Made by a program: the position numbers and the translations under genes. Shown one piece after another: positions 55,494-64,000 of a stretch of DNA of 64,000 nucleotides; the stretch's first letter is position 1, and each line of letters starts with the position of its first letter. Source of the stretch: Cryptomeria japonica (Eukaryota; Streptophyta; Pinopsida; Cupressales; Cupressaceae); the NCBI RefSeq assembly GCF_030272615.1, contig NC_081408.1:67435546-67499545 (forward strand). Direction: 5' to 3'. Under the pieces are notes generated by a model that was given only the letters and a program-made list of their open reading frames with translations, searched no databases and had not been told where the DNA came from.

Positions 55494-58400
55494 ATGGCAC
55501 CCAAGATCCAAGATCTCGTAGTTGTCAAAAATGTGGAGAAGCCCTCACTGAAATATTCTTTAGCTTCCAAAGTTGCCTCTAAACTGGATGACAAAACTAC
55601 ATTTTCACTCATCCTAGATCGAGTCTTGTTAGTAGAAGATGTTAGATTCTTCACCAAATGTCATGTTGAGGAACTCGGTCATGTCGAGATTAGTGACACA
55701 TATGATGACCTTTGCACTGATGGCAAACTGGATAGCGAATTTGAGCATATCAAAATCAAGGGATTAACTAAAGCCCTAGTCTATCCCTATGTGTTCAAAC
55801 CCCAGAGGGTTAAGTTTGTATTGAGCAAAGTACATGATGATTTCATGTGGCTACAAGAGCAACCATTTAAGATCACTAAGGAAATCATTCACCTGATCAC
55901 CAGGTATCCTATCTATGATAATGTACAAGCACATAAAATGATATCACAAAAGGAGCTAATCAGTCTAACTGGAGTAGAATTTGATTATCGAGGACTGAAA
56001 TTGAATAATGTCACTAATGCAGAACTCAAGTTTGCAATTAGAGTAATTGGTTACTGTTTCTTCCAATCTGCAAGGGAAAACAGTGTACCATGTGCTGCAG
56101 TTGACTTGGCCTACAAAATAGTGAAGAAGGGAATGAAAGTAGACTTGTGTGAAGTACTATTGAAGAACTTGTTTGAGAACCTGAACACAATAAGGAAGCC
56201 GAAGAAGAACAACTCGGCAAATACACTAAAGTTTGGTTCACTACTTGTATGTATGTTTTTCTACTTTGAGAAGTTATTTCCCTTAGTTGGTAAAGTAGTA
56301 TGGGAGCTACACCAACCTATCACCCATCAGATCAATGACTTCATCAATAAGTTAGGTGATAACTTGAATGATATCATGGATGATTACTTCAGCAAGTTCC
56401 AATAGAAAATGCACAACAGGTACATGATTCCACCACAGCTGGTAGAAAAATACAAGGACAATATATGTTTTGAGGTAGACACTTATTATTGTTATGTAAA
56501 TGTTGTTGAACCAAGGACTCAATCGTTGCAACCAATGGGTTATGAGATTGATTATGATATAACACAACAACAAATTGATGCCTATTTATCGTTGCCAAGG
56601 CATGCAATTGAACTAAGGTATGGAACCTATGAAGAGGTAAAGGAGAAAGTAAAAATGAGCATTGTAGTACCTAAGGCTACAATAAAAGCTACAAAAATGA
56701 TAAAGGTTTTATCTGAGAAATTTGGAGAAGAATCCTCCTCTACACCTATCAAAGGCAATCTTGCCATTACCGAAGAGGAATCAAAAGCTCAAGAGGCAAC
56801 AATAACATTAAGCATAGAGTTGCCTAAGGGTAAAGTTCGGAAAAGAAATAAACAGGACATCTCAAAGGCCCTACCGACTCCACCAACAAAGAGACCCAAC
56901 ACTAGAGCATCAACTACATCACCGAGTAAGAAACAAAAGAGTTTTACTGCACCCAAGGTAACCAAGACCTATAAGAAATCTACTCGAAGACTCATTTTGG
57001 AAAAAGAGTCAAGTGATACAGAATCTGATGATGCAAATAAATTTCAGATTGTGAAAAGCAAAAAGGTAAATATTCATAGTGTTGAAAATTTTTGTGCCAA
57101 TCTTAAAGAATACGGTGGATTTGTAGGATTTAGATATGTTAAGTACAAGTCTAGGAATAATGATGAGAAGTGACAAATTGAAGAACATGTCATCTGTACA
57201 CTTCTGAAGTTTCAGCTAGCTCCATTAGAACTACCAAAGTCACTTTCGAGTGAACTATACTTACATATTGATAACAGATGGAAATATGCAATGGACTCAG
57301 AGAGACAAATAAGAGAGAGAAGTCTAGTCCATCTATTCCTTGATATGTCCATAGCAGAAATCAAGGAGCATTTGACCATATACAATTCTAAATTTTTTGT
57401 CAAACAAAGAGCCTTAAAATTGATGAATGGGCTATACATAGATGTGGAGAATGAGACAAAAGCCAAGTGGTAGGAGATCTTCAAACAAAAGGATATCGGT
57501 GAACAATCTCAAATTGAAATTGTTGATGTCATCGAGAAAGATCTAGATCTCACCGAGCAAGGTCCAGACTCGACTGACACTATTCACATTGATGAAGATG
57601 TAATGGATGAAGTAGCACCGGAGCAGGAAATGATTGAAGGCACTACCTATGCAAAACTTGTCTCTAGTGAATCTATTTTAGAACAAGTTCAGCCTTATCC
57701 ATCGTTGAAGCCACCTATCTCAACCGAAGCTCCCAAGGAAACAGAGCAAGGCACTGAAGGTAGCAAATCTGAAGCAACAAAAGATACAACCAAAGATCAG
57801 ACATCTCAAGCACCATCGAGCGAGCACTACAAATGTTACAGCTGAGACCCCTAGCACCGAGACACCAAAGGACACTACAATAGCTATAGGAACCAACCAA
57901 AGTGTTGCATCTACTGAGCAACCTATTGAGGGTCAAGAAGCCTCACAAGAACTTGTCTTAGTGCCCCTAACCAAAGGAAAAGAAAGGAAGGTGAGAAAGC
58001 ATAGTTTCAAATTTGACTTGTCTAAACCGATAGTGTTGCCCAATGTAGACATCTCCAAATTAAAAGGGCAAGCACTCACTGAATTCGGTGAACTATGCAA
58101 AGAAAAGGCTGAATAGGAGAAGCAACTAGCCATACAAAAGAAGAATAAAGTACTTTAGAAGGTTAAGACACTTCTAACAGAAATGCTACCTTCAGCAATA
58201 GTGTCAACCAGTGCAACCATCCATATTCAATTGGATGAACTCCTAAATTAGATTGAAACATCTAGAGTTGATGCATCTAAGTACTTAAGCAAGCTCAAAG
58301 ACAAGGAGCTAACTGCTAAAATGATAGAGGAAGTATAGAAATCCATTGTTGTTGGTAAGGTAAAACTTGTCAAATTCATTGTTGAGTTGTCCCCTCAACT

Positions 58401-58866
58401 CAAGCATATTCTTTATTTATTCTAGAAACTATGTACATTTTCCTTATTCATTAAAGATATCAAGAATAAAACTAATGCAATTGAGAAAGAGATCACTAAT
58501 CTCTCAACTAAGTTGACTACCGAGCCTAATTTAGTTCAGCATTTTTATACAAAGCTTCAATAGCTCATGGCTCAATAGTTAGAGCTCAAGAATGAAGAAC
58601 ATAAAATCAGGATGGACATAATGACCCTTAAGACATTATTCCTTCCTCATCTCTCATCAGTATAGGATTAGATCAACAAAGCTACATGCCTATCAACTAC
58701 ACAAGAGGGAAGCACTCTTAATGGCTTAATATCACTCTTAGTTGATATTCAAGCACAAAATTCATTAATGGAAAGTGAAAAGGATTCACTCTCAGTCACC
58801 CTCACCGACGCCTGGACCAAGTATAAGTGCATTTTTTATCAGTTACCACCTCCGGATGGAAATTAA
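55494..58866 (+). pseudogene. E7 ORF2: ~1120-codon protein of unknown function
   Basis: Starts MAPKIQDLVVVKNVEKPSLK. The frame is continuous through stops at 56403-56405 (TAG), 57171-57173 (TGA) and 57471-57473 (TAG) to about 57840. It then shifts by one base and continues to PPPDGN-stop at 58864-58866 with more TAG stops. Residues 1-300 look globular (GLTKALVYPYVFKPQRVKFV, LTGVEFDYRGLKLNN, IRVIGYCFFQSARENSVPCA, LKFGSLLVCMFFYFEKLFP). A second globular part runs to about 400, then a Lys/Ser/Thr/Pro-rich basic tract (KRPNTRASTTSPSKKQKSF) and another folded segment (LHIDNRWKYAMDSERQ). A Glu/Thr-rich linker comes next, and the last ~330 codons are coiled-coil-like (KDIKNKTNAIEKEITNLSTK). It may be akin to plant-mobile or putative transposon proteins, but I do not recognise it. 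Confidence 0.75.
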
Positions 58867-58884
58867 GTTTTTGATGTTTGTCAA

Positions 58885-59247
58885 AAAGGGGGTTTAATAT
58901 TATGATACTACATAGAGGAAAGTAATACCCGACAAAGGGGGAGTAATACTATATTTGGAGAGTGATACAATTTTGGTAAAACAATTTTGAGTATTGTATA
59001 CAAGGGGAGTATACCAAGCATAATATACACATCATTCAAAGCACACAAGCATAGAATAGAACTGAACATGCAAAATTCAGAGTTATGTACAGAATAAAGA
59101 TAAGGGGAGTATATCTGCATATACTATTTCATTGACTATTGTATATATTGTCAAGTGTAGTCATTTTGCAAGTATATAGTTTTTTTTGAGTTATGACTTT
59201 GAAAGTAGTTTTTGTCAAACATCTCAACTAATGTCAAAAGGGGAGCT
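58885..59247 (+). other. polypurine-tract cluster of E7
   Basis: Runs: aaaaaggggg (58885), acaaaGGGGGAGt (58934), acaaGGGGAGtat (59000), ataaGGGGAGtat (59101) and the terminal tcaaaaGGGGAGct (59234-59247) abutting the 3' LTR. Confidence 0.75.
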
Positions 59248-60412
59248 TGTTACTACTTATCAAATTTCCATTAGTTTTATATTCAAAGTCATACTATATA
59301 TTCTAGTCAGTTAGTATCACCGAATCATGTAGTCAGTACACATAGAGAAGTCGGTATGAACAGTCTAGTTGGTTATAGAAGAAAGCAGTCACAAAACACA
59401 GTATTCACTAAGGTATTTACTGAGTATTGTTTCATGGCTACTGAGCAGTAAAGTTAACTCACCGAGTTGATATTCACCAAGTGAAACATTTTACCAGATA
59501 CATTGAACCTAGACATGCACATTAAAATGTGTTACAAGATCAAGGCACATCTAACCGTTATTATATTGGAAATTGCACTAGAAGATTGTGTATGATTGCA
59601 AGGTCAATCTAACCAATGAAATATCTTGTTTAGTTATTCATTCAAGGAATCCTTTTGTAAGATCGAAGCAATGAATTAGATCACCGCTGTAAGAGATCTA
59701 GTTATATAGCATGGGAAGAAATGAGTGTATGAATAAATGTGTGTGTATGTATGAAGGAAGACTATTACAAAGACACAAAGAGGTCACCGAGAAGGTTATC
59801 AGTGAACAATCAAAGAATAGAGTAAATAGAAGGGTTTACCAAGTTACAATATGGGTTACCAAGGTATGCTACAAGCTAGGTAATCTTATTCTGAGCACAT
59901 AGAATCTGCTATAACATTTCAGATGTAAAGTTGTAGATATTTGTAAAGTCTTATTGTAATATTTTGAAGTTGGAAGAGAAACCTTTAACAAGGTAAAAGA
60001 CTCTAACCAATTCTATAAATTGTAAATCCTCTAACCAGGTGTATCATTCATATAGTGTTGTAAAATCCTTTAGTAAGGTAGATCTAATAGATCTTGTTAC
60101 TCCTAACAGGGTAAGCTATCAGAAATAGCTAAATGTAGCTCTAACCGAGCAATCCTCATTATTGCAGTAGTGAAGTTGTGGGTGCCATCCCCACCATAGT
60201 TTTTCTCTCTAACCAAGAGTTTCTACGTGACCAAAATATATGTGTTATGGAGTGAATCATGTATGATTGTTATCTGTTTGTTTTAACCTTATTTTATGAT
60301 ACTGCACTATTCTATTTATGCATAACAATAAGGTTATTATTGAAGAAAATTTTTGGATTACTGATTCACCCCTCCCCTCTCAGTACATTAGCTTTCCATA
60401 TTGGGCCTAACA
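59248..60412 (+). repeat. 3' LTR of E7
   Basis: 1165 bases, collinear with 52391-53555 without net length change. The target copy actaa follows. Confidence 0.92.
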
Positions 60413-61751
60413 ACTAATACTAAAAAGTTGATTGTGATGGGCCATGAGAAGGCTAAAGAGTGTGTGTGGTCTCTTAGTGAGATGGAAAAGAGAGGATATG
60501 TTGATGTCATGGCATTGAGTTGTCTTTCGATGGTAATATTAGTTGTGAGGTAGATATATATTATTCTAACAGTGATTCAAGGCATAAGAAAGTTGGTAAT
60601 GGCTGTGAGGAGGAGAGGTAAGAGGCAGATGATGAAAGGAGCTTCTTGTTGCTTCTTGGTTTTATTGCTTTTGTTGATGAATTCTAAACCAAAGATAAAA
60701 ATGAAAGAAGACAGTTAGATTACATATTGTTTTATCATAAAGGAAGTTGAAGGACTGATTGGAAGTAGATGAAAGAAGGAAAATTAGAGTTTAGAGGTGC
60801 AGATCCAAGTTCGTAGAGAAAGCATGAAAATTAGAGAAGAGGATATCTGCATACCTAAAGTGAAGATGAGATCATTTCAAGGATAGAGAGGAGCATCTAA
60901 TGAAGTTTTTTTTGCAGTTACAACAATTCCAAGAGACTTGGAAAGATTTCAAGGCCATGTGTATGGTGCATGAGCACCTAATAGGCCTTCATGCCTTAAT
61001 GAGGCCATGATGAAATATCCTAATGATTGTGACTTCATTTTATGTAATAAGGTCAATCATGACCATTTTTGATGTCATAAGTGCCTTTGAGGTCATTAGA
61101 GAGGGTTTTGAGTCATGATGAGGTCATATTGACAAGATTGTCAAAAGTTGTCATTATGTTGAAAATATGTTTAAATGAGTCATGCAAGGTATTTAATTAT
61201 TTATTTGGACCTATTTGAATCACTATGGAGTCATGGAAGTCATAGATTAGGTCTATGTTCAATTTGGAGCAAAATTGTCAAAGTTGACAAAGAGTTGACA
61301 AAGCAACTTTTTTCATTATGAGGGTAATTAGGGTGAGTTTGTTAAAAACAAGTTGAAAGGGTAGTTGTAACCATTTTCAAATCTTGGATGACATTATAAA
61401 GGTTTATCCTTGTTCATTGTAAGGTTGGTTTCCATGTATTAAGGAAGAATATCAATAAAAGTTGATATTTCTTGCACTTTCTTCTGTGTTTCAGACGTGA
61501 TAGTCTGATATCAATTGTTTTTCTTACTGAAAAATTATTTAATTTCATTGGGAAGAATTTGATGATTATAGAGGGGTAAATTCCCAGTATTCTGATCTTT
61601 GTTTCATTTGTTTCCATCAAGTTTTGTGATAGATTTAACAAATTTTGTAAAACATTGTCAAAACTCTACTAGGGTAAACGATGAGAATATAAAATGTATT
61701 ACTCCATTCCACATTGATCAAAGGCCAAATCTTGTTGGAATGGAGGGAACT

Positions 61752-61808
<57 letters not shown>

Positions 61809-62611
61809 CTTGTAGGGATCCATGTTCACATTTGCACGTGCAAAATGATGCCAAATTGCTCATTGATAGTAACATAGTCTGAAAATACAATAATTTCATT
61901 ACTTTTGAGTGGTGTAAATGAAAAAAAGGTGTTTGAATGGTTTTTTAAATGATGATAGGGATGTGTGAGGTACCCCTTGGCATGATTCAAGTGTTAAGTG
62001 ACCAAAGAACCCAATCCATTCATGAAGATTTATGAATGTCCAAAAAATTTCTTTGTGACTGTCATAGTTTGAAAGTATACAAGAACTTTTGTTGTATGGA
62101 TGAGTGTGGGTTGGTTTTGTAATTGGAGTTTTATGAGTTGTTTAAGGAGACCCTAGGAGTAAATATAAACCTTTGGAGGCATTGAGAAGTGGGAAGGAAG
62201 CCTAAGTTAAAGACTTTCCTAGAACATACTAGGACAACTACATATAACAGTGTGACAAGATTTGTTGTTGAACAAGATTTTGATGAGGGTAGTTGTTGAC
62301 TTGATATTAAGGAAGGAATGATAATATTTTACCACTTTTGTGATAATCATTTGGAGTGTTGTTAGGAAGAGATTAATCCTTGTAGAAATGACTATCCCTA
62401 CATGGAGTTTGAGTGTCCTAAATATAGTAAACCTAAAATAAATGATGTTGAATCCCTTAGGGTGGATGGGAGGTGTAGAAAGGTGATTTGGTCAAGAAAG
62501 AAGAGTCTTCAAGGGTTCCATAAAGTAATTGGTTTTGGGGTTATTATTGCATATTGTGAGTTGGCATTGGTGGAAGAGTAGAAGTCCTAATATGGGACAA
62601 TCTAGGTTGAG
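60413..62611 (+). pseudogene. E8 right part, decayed
   Basis: The E8 frame resumes directly after E7 (KKLIVMGHEKAKECVWSLSE, MEKRGYVDVMALSCLSM) and soon meets stops. From about 60720 on no domain is recognisable. Around 62320-62480 a Cys-rich frame (CRNDYPYMEFECPKYSKPK) is visible but unassigned. Confidence 0.45.
61753..61807. repeat. (TA)n microsatellite
   Basis: About 27 uninterrupted TA dinucleotides. Confidence 0.97.
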
Positions 62612-62877
62612 TGACCATAAAGGGGTTTGAAGATATTTGAGTGCTTTAGAGAATGGATGTGGGTTCAAGATGGTTGAATATGTATGGAGGAATGTGTTTG
62701 AGTGATTAGATAAGATTTTGAAGAGGTTTGGATGTGCTTGGGCTATTGTAGCCTTGTGAGTGGATTAGGAGTCTAGGGAGGAATTTGTGAAGTTATGGAA
62801 GGATTATACCTATTGAATAGGTAAGTTGGAAGAATGAAACCTCCCTAATGTGGTTTTGGTGTGGATGGTCTTCATCA
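62612..62877 (+). repeat. right terminal repeat of E8
   Basis: tgaccataaaggggtttgaag...cttcatca, paired with 50917-51175. Confidence 0.72.
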
Positions 62878-63036
62878 AAGAATCATTGGAATTTATTGCA
62901 ACTCACATCATAGTGTTGTCATGAAATCCTAATTTAATGCTTTCCAAGGGCACATATAGATGAAATTACTAGAAAGAATGTGGGTGATGCCAATGTCCAA
63001 TGTTCCTGGTATGGAACCTCGAGAATGGTGGAAAAT
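62878..63036. other. short flank between E8 and E9
   Basis: No feature seen. Confidence 0.4.
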
Positions 63037-63322
63037 TGTTTAGTAATTCCTCCCACTTGCATGGTTTTATGTTTTTATTTTTTAGCTTTATTTAGGATGA
63101 CTACAACAAAAACTGTTTTAGTTTTAGTATTTTGCTTTATGTTCAATAATACTAGTTTTCCAATATCTAGATGTATCTAAGACCTCTGTTAAATAGCATT
63201 ATTTTAATTCATTATCTACTAGTTAGTTTGATGATCCTTGATCAGTTGGCCAAGAATCTCTTACGGTAATCTCTTGAATCAATAGAATTGTTTATTTGCG
63301 TTTCAATTTTATATTTCTTTCA
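63037..63322 (+). repeat. left LTR of E9
   Basis: TGTTTAGTAATTCCTCCCAC...TTTCA. Its first ~75 bases match 63922-64000 (tcctcccacttgcat, gttttatgttt, ggatgacta). Confidence 0.82.
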
Positions 63323-63324
63323 TT

Positions 63325-63336
63325 TGGTATCAGATA
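63325..63336 (+). other. Primer-binding site of E9
   Basis: TGGTATCAGATA: ten bases of the initiator-Met PBS, two bases after the LTR. Confidence 0.75.
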
Positions 63337-63910
63337 TCATTCAACAAAGTTTTCTAGGTTCATGAATTTGAACAATCAAGAGAATGTGGGTTGAAGAACG
63401 ATTTGTAGTAGTAAAGAAATTACTAAATCAAATCATAGTTGAAGAGAAAATAAGCAATTAATAGGAAGCTATCAGAGGAGATCGATGAAGATCACAAACC
63501 ATTTTCATTATTTTTTTCCATTAGAAAGCCACTCGTGTTCAAAGGGTGAAGTATTTTTAAAGCCAAAAAATGTCAAGCCTACTTTCAATGCAGAAGCCAT
63601 CTCCTCAATAAGGTGAAGTCAACCCTCAAAAGTGAATATTTCAATCTGGCATAAACTATAAGTTTAAAACCATCTCCAAAAAGGTGAAGCCCTTCATTTA
63701 TAGGATTGTTGAAGAAGAAAACTTAGAAAGTTATCAAAAATTATTAAAAATATTGATTTGTATGAAGAAGATCATGGATCATGTAAATGCCAAAGAATTT
63801 GGAGTCTAAATAGAGATCATTGCATGATGGATTGAGGTAGAAGTTGAGCTCATTGAAGTGAGAGGAAAATACAATTGTTATTTGTGTTACATCAATTAGT
63901 GGTTGAAATT
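63337..63910 (+). other. internal non-coding region of E9
   Basis: AT-rich, no frame of note. A repeated word aaggtgaag occurs near 63610 and 63679. Confidence 0.6.
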
Positions 63911-63921
63911 AAGGGTGAGAT
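63911..63921 (+). other. polypurine tract of E9
   Basis: AAGGGTGAGAT precedes the second LTR. Confidence 0.7.
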
Positions 63922-64000
63922 TGTTTTAATATTGCTTATTAACTCCTCCCACTTGCATAGTTTTATGTTTTCTATTTTTTATATTTATTTGGGATGACTA
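63922..64000 (+). repeat. right LTR of E9, first 79 bases
   Basis: TGTTTTAATATTGCTTATTA..., continuing beyond the window. Confidence 0.8.

Larger units (their letters stand above)
52391..60412 (+). mobile_element. large non-autonomous Copia-type LTR element E7 with two novel frames
   Basis: 8022 bases, two LTRs of 1165 bases each (TGTTAC...CTAACA), target duplication actaa (52386-52390 and 60413-60417), PBS TGGTATCATAGC and PPT AAAAGGGGAGCT. The internal 5.7 kb encodes a coiled-coil/zinc-knuckle protein and a long unknown protein, with no protease, integrase, RT or RNase H. The LTR core and U5 end (gattcaccc...ctctcagta) match those of Copia E1-E4, so Copia enzymes are the likely helpers. 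The LTRs differ at about 11 of the first 122 positions by eye, so the copy is old. Confidence 0.92.
50917..62877 (+). mobile_element. Gypsy-like remnant E8 hosting E7
   Basis: Terminal direct repeats of about 260 bases (50917-51175 and 62612-62877) enclose a PBS-like site and a retropepsin frame. E7 splits the element at 52390/60413, and one target-site copy bridges the coding frame in phase. No gag core, RT or integrase is seen, so the element is a deletion derivative. Outer target duplication not found; the left edge directly follows TAGTG (50914-50918), so it may have been disrupted by a DNA element. Confidence 0.6.
63037..64000 (+). mobile_element. TRIM-like LTR element E9 (3' end outside window)
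   Basis: Left LTR about 286 bases, PBS-like TGGTATCAGATA, an internal region of only about 600 bases without a gene, a purine tract, then the start of a second LTR at 63922. The size class fits terminal-repeat retrotransposons in miniature. Confidence 0.8.

Noticed and set aside
61599-61899. Frames with long Tyr-Ile repeats
   Set aside because: Translation of the (TA)n microsatellite.
1-64000. Endogenous pararetrovirus or other viral integration
   Set aside because: No movement-protein or coat signatures; all RT sequence seen is Copia type with integrase upstream.
1-64000. CRISPR array or bacterial operon
   Set aside because: No spaced identical repeats of the right size; all recognisable genes are plant retroelement genes and introns are present.

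Overview
The window is plant nuclear DNA made almost entirely of LTR retrotransposons inserted into one another. AT-rich sequence, long old LTRs, heavily decayed reading frames and GT...AG introns suggest a seed plant with a large, slowly purged genome. A gymnosperm is my best guess, but nothing here proves it. I recognise no intact host gene and no rRNA, tRNA or CRISPR.

Layout. Stack A (1-13161) is three Copia elements. E1 (+ strand, 5' end outside the window) sits inside the RNase H region of E2 (- strand), and E2 sits inside the gag of E3 (- strand). Next come a decayed unknown coding region (about 13200-15345, -), a two-copy tandem block packed with GGATAAG/CTTATCC words (15727-17705), a LINE-type RNase H remnant (18650-18965, -) and two perfect hairpins (19046-19170). 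Stack B (19683-43046) is a Gypsy-type deletion derivative, E5 (+). Its left LTR is split by Copia E4 (20153-26838, TSD gttag) and by E6 (27637-36069, TSD ttgat). Its right LTR is split by E10 (40050-42981, TSD aggtg). A multi-exon, transposase-associated-looking pseudogene follows (about 45214-48705), then 110-base tandem repeats ending in TAGTG at 50918, possibly a CACTA remnant. Stack C (50917-62877) is another Gypsy remnant, E8, split by the large element E7 (52391-60412, TSD actaa). The window ends with a short TRIM-like element, E9 (63037 to beyond 64000).

How the parts relate. E1-E4 encode Copia gag, protease, integrase, RT and RNase H, all now broken. E5-E8 and E10 have LTRs, usually clear PBS and PPT sites, and often gag- or protease-like proteins, but no reverse transcriptase or integrase, so they would have depended on enzymes from other elements. 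E7 is the most unusual. Its LTRs share a conserved core with the Copia LTRs and it uses the same initiator-Met-type PBS, but in place of pol it carries a coiled-coil protein with five zinc knuckles and a roughly 1120-codon frame I cannot name. E6 has the most similar LTR pair examined by eye and one uninterrupted 1056-residue frame (Gypsy-type protease plus a G-patch-like motif), so it is probably the youngest. Most stops in the decayed frames are TAG where Gln (CAG) or Trp (TGG) is expected, as cytosine deamination at methylated CHG sites would produce.
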